A stretch of 64,000 nt of DNA from Aquila chrysaetos chrysaetos (GCF_900496995.4 NW_024470386.1:186001-250000), one strand, 5' to 3'; shown: positions 1 through 13,329, numbered from the stretch's first letter. Notes: generated by a model not told the origin, from the letters alone. Numbers and translations are program-made.

Positions 1-3000
1 CCACCAGCCTTTGGCCAAGAACGACACCAGTGCCCGCAAGAGTCACAGCTCCCAGCGGGGGTCCGTTGAGGGAGTGCAATGCTATTGCGCACGCAAGGGT
101 ACGCAGGAGGCAAGATGACGGCCGTCCGCAGTATGAGCTGCGTAAGACCTTCCTGCCTGGGAGCTGGAGTTTCTCCATGAAGGAACAGAAGTAAAACCAA
201 CCACGACGACCGCTTTCCACATCTAGGAAGTGGGGCAGGCGAAGCCCTCCCTCAGCCCCACAAAGGCACAGGCCTTGGCACGGGGAACTGAAGCCAGCCC
301 CTCCATCTGCCCCTTCAGCTCCTTACCTGCACGGCTTCTCCACGTGCATGTGGCACTCGAGGAACAGTTCTCTCCAGGTGCTCATGAGCAAAAGCAGCCT
401 CTCCCCACCCAGCATTTCACTGGCCCACCTGAGGAGGCTGGGAAGGAGGTGGGGAAGCAGTCGCCTGAGCTCCTCCGTGCTCCTCAGGGCAAGCACCACC
501 TCGGAGATGGCACGGGTGATCTGCAGAGAAACATGACCAAGAACCACCTGTTCAGGGAAGGCCTTTTCCCACCAGCCTGGTTCCCCCGCCTGCCTGGGGT
601 GGGGGGTCACTGTCCGCAGTTGTCACTTCTGCGACAGCCTTGTGGCTCAGGAGTACCAACTGGCCTGGCTCCCCACACTCCTTGAGGCCGGCCCAGCACA
701 GCGCCCTGCGCATCTCCGTGGGCACCCGCAAAGGGCACCTGACTCCCTTGCGCCCAGGTGTGAGCTGGCAAGCAGATGCCCAGCTGCAGAAACGTGTCTG
801 CTGTTGAACGTACCGTCAGAGTCTCCACAGCCGTCTGACGGTTGTGCCGCTTACAAGTGGAGGAGTCCGTCCCCAGGCGGTGGTTTCCTGCTCTGTTTAG
901 TTTCTCCACTAAGCACCTCAGGATCCGAATCCCAAGGATGCTTCTCCCCAGGCTCCTCCACAGCTCCACCGTGTCACTGCAAGGGAAGAGACATTCACCC
1001 CTGAGCCCGTATCCTTGCGGTCCTGCGGTGCCCTCAAACCTCCTCACCTGCAATGGGGCTTACAATGCCCCACTCACAGCAGAGACACAAGCACGCAGTC
1101 TTGCAACACTCCAGACTGCTCGGGCAGAAAAAAAAGACCTGCTTCTCAACCGGACCCCCCCAGGGCAAGGAAGCTGCAGGGTCCCTGTTTGACTACAGCG
1201 GGGAAGTGGGGAGTGCACGTACCTGTCCATCAGCAGACTCTTCTGAGGAGACTGCTGGTTACGGGCTCCTGGTGAAAGTGGGTGAGGAGAAAACACTGCA
1301 CGGAGCACGAAGGGCCTGTGGGTGCTCTGCTGCATGTAGGTGTAAAGGGTGTTCAAGATTTTTGGCACCTGAATGGAAGAGGAGGAGAAAGAAGGGCTCG
1401 GTGCATCCTTTACCCCCTCCTGTGGGGCCCAGACACAGTCATTCGGCACATGAGCGCCCTTGACACAGAGTCCAGATCCAGCTCGAAACCTCACGCCTTC
1501 CACCCTGCCTGACCCTGGCTCACATCTGGAGCCCAGTCGTGCTCTTGGCAATCGTGCGCATGCACGCACACACAGTGCACACGCTCACACGCACAGCCTC
1601 GGTTGCTGCTTGTGCCTGGGCCCAACCGTATGAGCAGCTGCGTGCCCTGTGTGCACCCAGAGGACACGGACCCATTTCACGCTCAGCGCTTGGCTAACTC
1701 TCCCCATGCGTCTGTAGCGATGCAAGGCCACGAACAAACACGCTCTTCGAGACCCTGAAGATGCCTTGCAGGGCCTCTGCAAGGGCACGTGTCTCCTTCA
1801 GGAGGAACCCAGTTCTCCAGGGACGCTTTTCCTTGCCTCTACCCTCCTGAGACTGAGTTAGTCTGCACTGCTTGAGCCACTGGTGGCCCTAGAGCCCAAG
1901 TGGAGCGCAGCAGAGCGTGAGCGGAGGAGAACAGGGGCCTTGAAAGGGCAGGCACAGCACGAGGCCGGAGGCTCCCAGGCTACAGATGGGCAGCAACCAG
2001 TGGCTGAAGGAAGGGCACCTCACAGGCTGGGTAACACCACAGTCGGGGAAAGCAATGAGAGCAACGAACAACTACCCAACCTGTGGAAAACCTAGCATGC
2101 CCAGCAAAGCTCAGAGTAGATGGAATTGGGGCCAGTGAAGAAAGAGAAGGGTGAGGTGGGTCCCAGGGCAGGGAGGACTGACAGTGACCCCAGGGGAAGG
2201 GGAGGAATGGCAAGGTTGGTGCCTCCCAGTGCCTCACTCATGGGAAGGACCCGGACCAGTGGCAGACTTTGGACATGAAGTGCCCATAGCCTTGTCACCA
2301 GCTGGAGCAGGCGCCAGCAGCGGGTGCTAATGCACGACTCGGACCATCGGTAGCCCTTGGCTCGGCACACAGGCGGCATTTCTTGAGCCCATGCCAACTG
2401 CACAGGGTGTAGTGCAACAGCCAACAGGAGAAAAGACAAAGTCTAATGGAAAAAAGCTCTCCTTTACCTCCTGGACTATTTCCTTTCTGCATTCCCCCAG
2501 GAAGATGAACACCCACTTCCACACTACTCTTGCACGTGGGGGCATGACGTGCAGCAAGCTGTCCAGGACGGCAGTCAGAAAGTCCACAGCCTGCGCTGCA
2601 GGGATGCATCTGCAAACAGCCTGGAGAGAAGTCAGGAACCGGAGAGCCCGCGTCACAGCTCTGCCCCAGCGATTCCGAAAGGAAAGGCAACTTGACGGGA
2701 CTGTTAGTTCAGCAGTCATGCAGGGGCCAGTCTCTTGACCCTCCTGCTGTGCCTACACTGCTGTTTACATCTGGTGCAGCTAAGCGATTTGGAAGCGTCT
2801 ACCCCCTTGTTGTTTGCTATATACCAAATTGGTATTCTGACAAGAGCACTCACACGTGTGTGCCAACGCACCCATCAGGGTGTCTGCTCCAGCGTGCCTG
2901 AAGGACGGTCTTGTCTCAAAGCCTCCTGCTACTTGCTAACAACAGCTGTCCTGGACAGCTCGCTCTGGAGACAGAGACTCTGGAGGGGAGCAGGGAGACG

Positions 3001-6000
3001 TGCAGGAGCCCAGGAGCTGGGCCCCCACCCCACTGCTTTGGGGCCAGTTACCTTTGTTATTTTGGTACGGGTCTTCACCAAAGTCTCGGTGTCCGGGCTG
3101 TTCAGCTCCTCACAAAGGCACCGGATCTCACCTGCCTGCGGCACCTTCATGCTCTTGGCTGGAACAAACAGCAGGAGAGAAGAGGAGTCACAGTCTACAG
3201 AAAGCCAAGCTCTGGCCCCAGATACCAATAAAGGAGAACCCACGTGGTGGCAGGGAAGGCCACAGGGAAAGCCAGGGCCCTCCTGAGCTTGGGGCAGCGG
3301 GATTTCCTGAGCCCGAGAAGAAATGGCTGACAAATCCGGGCTGGAAAGAGCCCTCTTCCTCCTTAAACCATTTGCCGGGGCTTCAGGGTTTCAGCAGCCT
3401 CTGCTCCTAGCAGCTGCGTCCCCTATTCCCACACAGGCCACCATCGTCTCTGGGAGGCAGGAAACCTCCCTGTGACTTCCTCAGCACAGGCAGACCCTGC
3501 TGCCTGAAGAGGAAAGGGTGCAAACGCAACCCTTGGCAGCACGCTCTGGGCCCGCAGCTCAGATCCCTCCTCCCTGCCCAGTTTGCTCTGGGCAGCAAAC
3601 TGGTTTCCTCTCTTGTGCTCAACAGGAGATTTCTTCCCTGCCAGGGATGACTTTGGAGACTGCCTGGGTAGCTGCCTGTCTCTCCAGGCTGAAGGCAGGG
3701 AGCGAGGGGGAAGGCAGCCTCTGCAACGTCGGGGACCTCATCCGAGCGAGTTGTCTGACCAGCCTCTGTCTCTCCTGGAACGTGGAGAGGGGACAGACGT
3801 GGAGGGGGACAGTCCCCAGCATTGGTGACAATGTCCTGCTCTCAGACAGCAGTGAGGGATGGCACCTGACCGCCCAACCTCACGCACGCCCCGGGGAGGT
3901 GGGACTCAGCAACACTCTCTCGGGGATCCTTCCTGCCCTGAGATGGGCAGGGAGGCAGAGGGCTAACAGGGTGGGGGCACAAACCAGCCGAGCACGTTGC
4001 CTCCCCCTTCCCTCCACGGGACCCCGGTGGCGCCAGGCCAGGAAGGGAGGGAGGATCGGGCTGAGCAAGGCTGGGAAGCGCCTGCTCTCCTCACCGTGCA
4101 TTTGGAGAAGGTAGCAAGGCAGACCCATGCCCTCTGGCGGCACGTGGCCAGGCAGTCGCCGGTCAGAGACCCCAGCAGTCCCACCAGGGAGCCCAACTGC
4201 TTGCAGGGACATCCTCTCTGCAGGGGACAGCAGCAGGAAAAAGGTTGCAGGCAGCCCCAGCGCCCGCTCGCCTCTGCTGCCCAGCCTGCTCCCTGCGCAG
4301 CGACCAGGCAGAAGGGCAGGCGGAAGGGCTGCCCCGTAATCCCAGGGACCCAAAACCCAGCCCCCAGCCGGGCAGGGCTCCTTTCCAGGGCCACGAATGG
4401 TGGGCATGGGGCACCAGGGCACGCGGAGGGTCCCTACTCACCACGAGCTCACATCGCTCCTTGCAAGCGCCCAGCACGTGGGTGCAAACCCGCAGGGCTC
4501 TCTCCCGCTCCCATGCTTTGGCTGAGGTGAGCCAGCCCTTCAGGACCTGGGGCAGGGTGCATCTCTCTCGCAACAGGAATCTTTCTCTCCCCGAGATCCC
4601 TCTCCCTCTCCCTTCTTCTCTGGCCCCTTCCCGGCGCATCCCCCGCCCCACCAAGCACCGGCCCTGCAGCCTTCACGCCTCGCGCCCTGCAGCCGCCTCT
4701 GCCCCCGCGTCAGGTCTTGCTTCCCTGCTGGCGTCTCCCCGCTCTGGCCTTCCCCCCAGGGCTGCTCTCGCCCAGCTCAGGGCTGGCTCTTGGCTTTCCC
4801 TCCACCAGGGCCCACTTCGCTGCCTGTCCTGAGGCTGCAGTGGCCGGGCGCTCCTGTCCCCCAGCCCCGGCCAGATGCACAGCCCCACAGCAAGGAGCCA
4901 AAGCCCCATTTGTCTGGAGGAAAGGTATCCACCTCCTATCACCCACTAAGGTCTCGAGTCTCTGCCCTGGCAACGCTTGCCCCGTTGCCCCGTGGCTACT
5001 CACGTGGACCACGTCGTCAAAGCAGGCAGAGGTCGCCTCAGCCTCCAGAAGGGTTTCTATCAGGTGGCCCCAGATCTTCCATGCCTCTCCTGTGCAGAAG
5101 CTAAAAGCAGCAAAGGAGAGCTGAGGTTAGGCATCATGGGGGCTGCCAGGGCGTGCTGAGGTGGGGTCCTGACCCAGAGGTGGGCAGGCACTGGCCGGTG
5201 GGTACCCTCCATGTTCACGGCCGCCCCTCACGCTCTTCCTTCCCTTTTTCATCCGCTCCTTGGAAGGATGGGACAAAACACTCTGGCAGCACACTGCCAG
5301 CAGGTTTGCGATTTTCCTTCCTGCTCAGAGGCGGCCTCAGCTTGCTGGCCAGAGGAAAAAGGAAGACAAAACAGAAAGGGGATTTCCTAGCCCTCTCCAG
5401 GGTGGCTTAAACCACAACTGGCTCCCTCCTCATCGAGGGCCCCCAAAGCCAACACCCCCAGCCCGTGCCAGTGAGCACTGCCTTCAGCTCCAGCAATTCC
5501 CACCTCCTCCCAGGCAGCAGGCAACCCCCCCCACCAGGTTAAGGAACCCCTGGGGCTCCCTTCTTCTGGGAGACACCTGGAATGGGGAACAGCCTCCCAC
5601 TCCACAGCCCAGCAGCTCCTGGCCCCGTGCTCAAGCTGGGCTGGGCCACACTGGGAGTGCCCAGAGCCTGGGGAACAGACCTCACCTCAACTCCTCCAGG
5701 GCCTGAAACACTCCATACACCAGGGAGTCCCAGGGCTCCCTCTTTATCCAGTCCTGCAAGTCCCAGAGACAAGTGCAGAGTTGGCAGCGGGCAGGGACAC
5801 GGGACAGCCCTCCCGCCCGCCCCGGGGACAGGCTCTGCTGCCAGGCCTGGGCAGACGCTGCCCCATCTCCCCCACGGAACCCCCAAAGGCACTGCAGGAG
5901 GGACCCTGCTCCTCAGCCACAGCCACCCAGTATCCAGCACCCAAGGGCCCCACCAGCTCCGGACACAGCTCCAGGAGCTCGCGTGAAGCCGAGAGACCAT

Positions 6001-8230
6001 CGTGCCTCTGGGGAAACCAGTCTGATGGTGCAGCCCAAAACTCCCCCGTCTGACGGCTCCAGCTACGCACGCTCACCAGCAGGGTCCGCGTCGCCTCCTG
6101 CTTTAAGGAGAGCTCAAAGCTGCCCGCAGTCGCCCACAGCCTGGATGGCACAACTGACCTCGGTGACGCTCTGCCACCAGGGCGAGCTTGAGCTGCAAGT
6201 CCTGAGGCCAAAGAGAGCAAAGCACCCCTTGAACTCCTCGAAGGGCTGAGAGGGTGGAAGAGGGCATGGGCAGGGGGAACCCACAGGAGGGCTTGCATCT
6301 GGACGTTGAGGACAAAGCCCTCCTTGGGAGGTCTTTAGGAAGAGGACTGCCCATCTCGGACCCCCCAGCCCCAAGGGGCCGGAGCTGGGGCACCCAGGCA
6401 TCCCCAACCCTACGCGCCCTGTGCTCCTACCCTCTGTTTATCTCTGGAGAGCCTCAGGATGTTGCCCATGATTTCTTTATCCACACAGGCGAGCAGCTGC
6501 TCCTTGGGGGCGTGCAGCGCCATGCCGCTGTAGGCTGCGCATGAGAGCAGCACGAATGGTCTGCGTTCTCCCCATCCTCTGCCGCCCGCTCTACCTGTGT
6601 CGACAGAGATGCCCCGAGACGTCAGCCCCGGGACTCCTGCGGGCTCCTGCGGCAGGCCCTGCCCCGCACCCTCGCCAGCTCCTTGTTTCCCCGGGCACCT
6701 CCCAGCAGCTCCCAAGCCACTCCTCAAGCTGCGAGTGCCTGGGGCTGGGAGTTGTTCCCACCCCGCAGCTTGAGTTCTCTCTCTTGGAGAGGGAGGAGGT
6801 GCAGCCCGCATCGCACACGCTGCTGGCTGTTTATACCACTGGCTCGAGAGGTAGGGGAGCTGTCTGGAACCTTTCTGCGGACAGGTACCCAACATAGCCT
6901 GTCACGGTCCTGCTCAGAGCCGTGCAGCCTGTGCGCGTCAGTGGCGCAGATGAGACCGGTGCTGCTCGCCTCCCCAGGCCAAGCCTGCACTGCTCTCTCT
7001 GCAGGGCCCTGCCCTGCCCAGAAAGGCTCTTCCCCCCAGCCCCCAGGTGGGGAGCAGAGCCAACGTAGACCTCACCAGGCTCCTGCTCCCAGCCCTCAGC
7101 TTTGAGGAAGGGGCAGAGTGTTACACCGTGCCCCACCCCCTCGTCACCAGCTCCTGCTGCAGTTAAGTCCGGGGCAACGTGGCTGCAAGCAAGCAAAGCA
7201 AGCAAGCACGCAAGCAACCGCTGCAGCTGCCCCAGCTGGGTGGCTCTGATCCACCAGGTGCCAAACCCCATCCTCTGCAAAGGACAATCAGGGGCCCCAA
7301 GGCAGGATGTCCCCTCTGACACACGGGGTCTGGGGTAGCTCGTCAAGAAGGTTAATCTAAAGGCAGCTGCCACAGTGGTGGCTGCTGCCAGGCGTAGACG
7401 TGGAAAGGCGGCCAAAAAGGAAAGCCAACCAGCAAGCCCCTCGTTCCTTTACCTTCCAGCCCGTGGAAGCCTGGTAGGCCCAGCCTCTGGTGAAAGCGGC
7501 AGAGAACATAGTCAGCGTGCCCAAGAGCAGGTAGAAGTGGCTCTCGGCAGCGTGGGACACAACAGAAATCATTCCCTGCAACCACAGAGAAACGGGGAGT
7601 CGGTTCCAGTGCAGGCATTCAGCCGTGGCCAGCGACAGTGGCCAGGCAGGACGTTGCAGCGAGCAGGAAACAGCAGCAACGGGGAAAGCAAGGAGGTCCG
7701 GAGCTGGGCCGGGAGCAGCCCTCCCTCTCCCCCAGGAGAATCCAGGGGATGCTCAGCACAGGAGCGTCACCTCACCTTGGCCTCAGACAGCTCCACAGGG
7801 TTGGTCTCCTGGAGGAACCTCAGCACCTGCCCTTGGACGTGTCTGAGGTCCTGACAAGCTGCCAGCACCGTCCCAAGAGCCTTGTACAGGAAAAGCTGAA
7901 AGAGAAGCAGCCGAGCCCGAGATGCAGTCATGGCCCGACCTGTCAGGAGAGGGCTGGCCCCAGATGGACCCGACCACCTCCGGGAGCAGGCAGAGCCGGC
8001 CACCATGCCAGGCTGCGGCCAGCCGCTGGGGCAGCCCAGGGGAAACGCCTTTTGGGGACGAGGGAAAGGAAAGCAGTGAAATCTGCCTGCGTGGGCAGAG
8101 CACCAGCGCCAGCTCCAGCCCCAGTGCCGGGCAGGACACACACCTTCTCCCAGGAGCCGGCAGCAGAGCTGCCCAGCCGCTGGCTCAGCTCCTGGCTCAG
8201 GCCTACGGTCCAGGCCTTGTCCTCGACGGG
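1..8230. repeat. Left arm of a large inverted duplication
   Basis: Positions 1-8230 are the reverse complement of 22577-30479. Exons, introns and intergenic spacers all match, so this is a genomic duplication and not a retrocopy. Stretches compared by eye are roughly 97-99% identical. The arm runs off the left edge, so its outer boundary is unknown. The inner breakpoint falls inside an MROH exon, at about 8222-8230. Confidence 0.93.
7185..7217. repeat. (AAGC)n microsatellite in left arm
   Basis: Imperfect AAGC tetranucleotide repeat in an MROH intron. The mirror locus in the right arm is longer and purer. Confidence 0.8.
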
Positions 8231-10737
8231 CTCCAGCGACGCTCGCAGAAACTGGTGTGAACAGGAAAGGAAGCGAGTGTTCCCCTGACCTTGGCCAGGG
8301 CCCTTTCCACGCTCACGTGTCCCGGGACGCTGCGGGGGAGAGCTGCCGGGAACGGCAGTCTCTTCCCCCACCCCACCCAACCCTCTTTTTTCTCCTAACG
8401 CCTCATGCGAGACCCCCCGGCGGGCCGGACTTAGAGGAGGAGGCAGTGCTAAGGCGCGTGCCACAGCGTTAGAGGGCATTAGCCGTCGGCCGTGGCACGT
8501 GTGCAGGGCAGCAGCTCCTCTTGAGTGGGCAGGCACCTACTGCCGGGGGAGGCGCAGGGTGCTCGGGAGGTGCCCCCACCTCCTGGTGCCTACACAGGCA
8601 GCCCCGAGCTTCCTCCCACGACTCTGCTCCCTCTTCTCCCCCCTCGATTTGTGACGCCCCCCGCAAGGATGCCGTACCTTAAGCACACGGCGCTCCCACT
8701 CTGCAGAGGCCAGCGAGCTCTCAGTTCTTCCTAGGAAGCAAGAGGAAGCAAAAGCTCTCGCAGCTATTTAAGCTCACACCAAAGACGAGTCCGGCGCTCT
8801 CCTCTGCAGTCCGACCTCCCAAAAGTCCCAGGCCATCGGGCTAGAGAGGGCCTACGCGAAAGCCCTTGCGAGGCCAAAGACGCGGGAGGGATCCCAGGGG
8901 CCGTCGTCAGAGGCGTTGACTCAATCTGGGGAAGGACGCGCTGACCGCAGCAGATGCCCACTGAGCGACTGCAGCTCCCGGAACAACTCCAACCACCCAG
9001 TCCCAACACACGTTTTCTCCCGAACCACCCATTGCCTTTTGCCCATTTCCAGCCCTTCTCCCAGGCTACTGCCGAGGACAGCTGCTGCAAACCTCGCCTG
9101 GCCTGGGGCCTCGGTCCTCCAAAGCCGAGGGCTGCACCCCCTCCAGGAGCACCAGTCCCGTCCCTCTCCCAGACACCATCCTTGGGTGATGCCAAGACCT
9201 GCCCTCCGAGGGGACGTCAACGGCCCCGTCCATCCCCTGGGCCGAGCTGGTGCCAGGGGACAGCTGCCCCCAGCCTCAGCACCGGCTCCCTGGAAGGGGA
9301 AAGGCAGCAGAGCAAGTGCTGGGGACCTGGGGACAATTCCCCTCCGTCCGTCGCGCCGGGCAGCTGCATTTTCCTGCCCCCCTCCCTCCCCTCCAGCCTC
9401 TCCCTCCCCACCTGCACTTTACCTTCCAGGTACTGCAGCAGGAGGGGGATCTCGGTCGCCCACGCCATCCCCCAAGCCTCTGTGGATCCTGCCGCGGAGG
9501 GCCTGCAGCAGCTGCAAGGCAGCGACTGCGCGTTCGCGGCTCGGGTAAGGAGCTGCCGCCACCACCTAGACGAGGGCAGGAGAGAAGGGTCGCTCCTGCC
9601 GCCAGAGCCGCAGCTTCTCCCGCGAGGGAGCTCGCGAGGGAGCTCGGTGCCGCTTGGCTGGCAGCAGGCAGCCGATGGCTTCACCCAGGGTGCTGCCAGC
9701 CCTGAGAACGGAGTGGGATCCCTGATGGGCTCGGGCATGCTGCCTCCTCCTTGGGGGCTCCCGGCACTGGCCTCACCAGCATCTCTACCGCGGGATCTCC
9801 CACCACCCCTGGCCAGAAAAGCTCTTTCCCCAGGGCCCCGCTACTCACCAGCAGTCGAGCCAGCAGGGCCTGGGGAGCCGGCAGCCGGGCTGTGGGGAGG
9901 CAGAAAGGCTGGGTGAGCCGACGAGCCTCACGCCTCCGATAGCCCCACACAGGGCTGAGGGCTGAGAGCAGCTGCGCTGCAATAGCGCTGGCTGGGGGGC
10001 TCCCCAGGGCTGCCCAGCAGGAGATGAAGGCAGCTCCAGCACGGCCAGGAGCGAGCCCCGGCTCACCAGGAGAGCGCTGCGAGCAGGAGAGCCAGGCCTC
10101 TGCGCCGGGCAAGGGGCCACGCAGGGCAGAGCCCCTCGTGCCCAGCAGCAGAGCCCGTCTCTGCCCTTTGCTTCTCCTGGGCTCCTGCTCAGGGCTGGTG
10201 GGGCGCAGGGAGACGCGGGCTGGCCTGACCCCTGGCCAAACCCAGCAGCAGCACTCGCTGGGGCTCCTACCTTGCTCCCGGGAGTCCACGGCACCCGGCT
10301 CCTCCTCCTCCTCCTCTTCCTCGCAGCCCGCTCTCTCCCGTCTCTCAACCAGGGCTCGGAGACAGCGGGAGAGCGGGATCAGCATGCCGCTGTACTGGGC
10401 TGGCACCACGTACTGCAGCAGCCTCGGCCACAGGAGCTGCAGAGAAGAACCGGGCAACTCGCCACACTGCCATTTCCACTCAGCTCGAAGGCGAAAAGGA
10501 CGGTCTGCATCTCCCTGAGCCCGGTGCGCTTCAGCGCGGGAGGGGACAGGTTCAGGGCATGGGGGAGCACAAGGAAAAATGTCCCAAAGGCAAGAAGTGG
10601 CCAGAGCAGCAGGGCAGAGGGCAACTTACTTTGGTCATCCCTCTCAGAGTGACGTCCAGTGAGCCCAGGATGTCCATGCACAGGGCTCGAATTGCTCCAT
10701 CCTCTGGGTTTTCCCAGGCAAAAAGGCCTCCTGCCAC

Positions 10738-11250
10738 CTGTAAGACAGAGTTGGCAAACCCCCAGTTACTCTCGGCTCCCAACTGATGAGGCTCAGGCAT
10801 GCCTCACCAGTGCTCCTCTTGCTCCTGTGCCTGCCTCCCTCCTGAAGGCCAGACGGACCCAGCTCGAGGACCGGCTCCCAGACCCTGGAACGACTGGGAA
10901 GCCTGGGAGCAGACAGTGCCGCTGCTTGTCTACACGGTCCCCTGGGGCCCAAATGCTGCTGTCGTGCCACCAAAGCAGAGGTGAGGAACGTGCCCTTCAG
11001 CAAGGCTGTGCTCAGTGCCAGCCCTGGAGGCAGCGCATCCAGCCCGACGGATGTGGAGGAGCCCCCAGAAGCCCTTTCCTTTGCCCTGCTCCCAAAGCAG
11101 AGCCTCCCCGAGCCTCAGAGCAAAGCGACGCACATGGATCTCCCAGCTAGAGGGAAGGTCCGGCCAGAGGGAACGTCCTCGGCGAGTCAGCGGCAGGCTC
11201 GGCCATCCCCAGCTTTCACCTCCTGGGCACCCGGCTGAATGCTGGGAAAT
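10738..11250. other. No recognised gene; MROH intron or upstream sequence
   Basis: Lies between the outermost recognised MROH exon (10630-10737, minus) and the N gap. Open frames exist on both strands but none resembles an MROH exon with splice borders. Probably intron or 5' flank. Confidence 0.5.
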
Positions 11251-11750
11251 NNNNNNNNNNNNNNNNNNNNNNNNNNNNNNNNNNNNNNNNNNNNNNNNNN
11301 NNNNNNNNNNNNNNNNNNNNNNNNNNNNNNNNNNNNNNNNNNNNNNNNNNNNNNNNNNNNNNNNNNNNNNNNNNNNNNNNNNNNNNNNNNNNNNNNNNNN
11401 NNNNNNNNNNNNNNNNNNNNNNNNNNNNNNNNNNNNNNNNNNNNNNNNNNNNNNNNNNNNNNNNNNNNNNNNNNNNNNNNNNNNNNNNNNNNNNNNNNNN
11501 NNNNNNNNNNNNNNNNNNNNNNNNNNNNNNNNNNNNNNNNNNNNNNNNNNNNNNNNNNNNNNNNNNNNNNNNNNNNNNNNNNNNNNNNNNNNNNNNNNNN
11601 NNNNNNNNNNNNNNNNNNNNNNNNNNNNNNNNNNNNNNNNNNNNNNNNNNNNNNNNNNNNNNNNNNNNNNNNNNNNNNNNNNNNNNNNNNNNNNNNNNNN
11701 NNNNNNNNNNNNNNNNNNNNNNNNNNNNNNNNNNNNNNNNNNNNNNNNNN
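11251..11750. other. Assembly gap (500 N)
   Basis: Exactly 500 N, a common placeholder length for a gap of unknown size. The sequence to its right is inside a minus-strand CR1 reverse transcriptase, and that to its left follows the 5' part of MROH copy A, so the gap probably hides the rest of the CR1 and possibly upstream MROH exons. Confidence 0.98.
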
Positions 11751-12480
11751 ATGTGCCTGGGAATGGTTTCCAGGATCAGCTGCTCCATCGTGTTCCCAGG
11801 GATCAAGATGAGGCTGACCGGTCTGTAGGTCCCTGGGTCCTCCTTCTTGCCCTTCTTGAAGACAGGACTGACATTTGATTTCCTCCAGTCTTTGAGCACT
11901 TCTCCCAGTCACCATGAGTGATCCAAGATTATCAAGAGTGGTCTTGCAATGACATCTGCCAGCTGCCTCAGCACTCGTGAATGCATCCCGTTGGGGCCCA
12001 TGGACTTTTGTATGTCCTGTTTGCTTAGCTATTCCGTGACCAGATCTGTTTCTAGCAAGGTTACATCTTCCTTGCTCCAGCCTTTCCCCCTGGTCTCTGA
12101 GACCTGGGATTGCTGAAGGTTAGTCTTGCTAGTAAAGGCTGAGGTGAAGGCGGCATTCAGTACCTCAGCCTTTCCTATGTCCTGTGTCACAGGGTCCCCT
12201 CCTCATCCAGCAGCGAGCCCACATTTTCCCTAACGTTCCTTTTAGCAACCATGTTCTTACAGAAGCCCTTCTTGGTGCCTTTGATATCCTGGCCAGGTTC
12301 AATTTGTTTGGGCTTTGGCTTTCCCAGCCCTGGCTCTGCATGCTTGGACAATGTCTCTCATTCCTCCCAGGTTGCCTGTCTCTGCTCTCACCCCCGTGTG
12401 CTTCTTCTTGGTGTTTGAGTTTTTCAGGGAGTCCGTTGCTCATCCCTGGAGGCATTTTTGCCTGATTACCTGTCCATTAA
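11751..12480 (-). mobile_element. CR1 LINE, internal reverse-transcriptase fragment
   Basis: Read on the minus strand, the stretch just right of the gap encodes WRKSNVSPVFKKGKKEDPGT, the typical N-terminal reverse-transcriptase segment of CR1 ORF2. Further 5' on the same strand (12000-12450) come more ORF2-like segments, including one ending in VGSLLDEEG, broken by stops. The 3' part of the element would lie inside the N gap. Decayed and immobile. Confidence 0.8.
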
Positions 12481-12716
12481 ATTACATAGCTCCCGTGAAT
12501 TAGCTTTGGCATTGTAGGGATGTCATGAGACAAGTGCCATCGCAGTCGATGGAGTTCTAGAAAATGCAGCTCATGGAGAATAGAAGAGGAGAGAGATTGA
12601 GCTCTTATGGCACATGACTCATTTGGTCAGCTGAATACTTCAAGAGGCTGCCGTAAACATCATGAATAGGAACAGATTCTGTTACCAATTAAATTGGGCA
12701 TGTGCTGTCATTTCAG

Positions 12717-13045
12717 TAGAATCAGAGAATCATAGAACAGCTCAGGTTGGAAGGGACCTCAAAAGATTATCTGGTCCAACCTTTTGTGGGAAAGGGACCC
12801 TAGGGGAGATTATCTATCACCCTGTCCAATTGCATCTTGAAAACCTCCAGTGATGGGGACTCGACCACATCCCTGCAGAGGTTGTTCTACAAATGATTGT
12901 TCTCACTCTAAAAAATTTCTTTCTTAAGTCAAGATGAAACTTCTCCCAGTGCAACTTGAACCCACTGCCCCTTGTCTTCCCCATGGGGCTCCGTGTGAAG
13001 ACAGAGCCCCCATCCTCTTTGTAGACAGCCTTTAAGTTGGCCAAA
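12717..13045 (-). mobile_element. CR1 LINE, 3' end fragment
   Basis: Begins with AGAATCATAGAA-type sequence followed by GGTTGGAAGGGACCTC, the reverse complement of the avian CR1 3' terminus, and continues through the usual tail region to about 13045. A separate insertion from the fragment at 11751-12480. Confidence 0.85.
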
Positions 13046-13329
13046 GGAATGCCCCACCAGCCTCCCAGAAAATGCCCCCAGATGCTGTCCTGCCTCTGAG
13101 AACTACTCCAGCAGAGCTTGCAGCTACCTGCATCTATCTTGGACCACCTCTGGCACCTTAAATGTCACCAGGTGTTTTCGTCTGAACAGCTCACTCCTGA
13201 CCTCCATCTCCATTAATTAACAGGGGACAGATGAGACCAGCAGCTCACCTGGAGGGCCCATTTTGTGCATGCCCAAATTGAGGCAAGAGGAATCTCACCT
13301 GCTGAGGGTTTGTGGAAGTCATGGGAGGG

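Larger units (their letters stand above)
1..10737 (-). pseudogene. MROH (maestro HEAT-like repeat) family gene, copy A, partial and frame-disrupted
   Basis: Spliced gene read right to left; the 3' end lies beyond position 1. Exons with consensus GT/AG borders: 10630-10737, 10271-10436, 9849-9889, 9423-9565, 8678-8730, 8144-8252, 7776-7895, 7453-7575, 6431-6594, 6077-6201, 5686-5753, about 5207-5344, 5004-5100, 4442-4546, 4095-4217, 3052-3158, 2468-2620, 1223-1368, 814-976 and 327-520. The translated segments (LLWPRLLQYVVPAQYSGML, LFLYKALGTVLAACQDL, TVELWRSLGRSILGI) are typical of avian MROH proteins, large alpha-helical HEAT/ARM-repeat proteins of unknown biochemical role. Compared with copy B, several exons carry 1-2 nt indels (6431-6594, 6077-6201, 5207-5344, 5004-5100, 4095-4217), so the frame is broken unless these are consensus errors. 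It keeps five exons and part of a sixth upstream that B lacks. More 5' exons may lie in or beyond the N gap. The family call is firm; the member number is not. Confidence 0.85.

Noticed and set aside
1-10737. Copy A as a retrocopy
   Set aside because: Introns are present and match those of copy B, so the duplication was at the DNA level.
11015-11915. Open frames crossing the N gap
   Set aside because: Translated through 500 unknown bases; only the CR1 segment right of the gap is real sequence.
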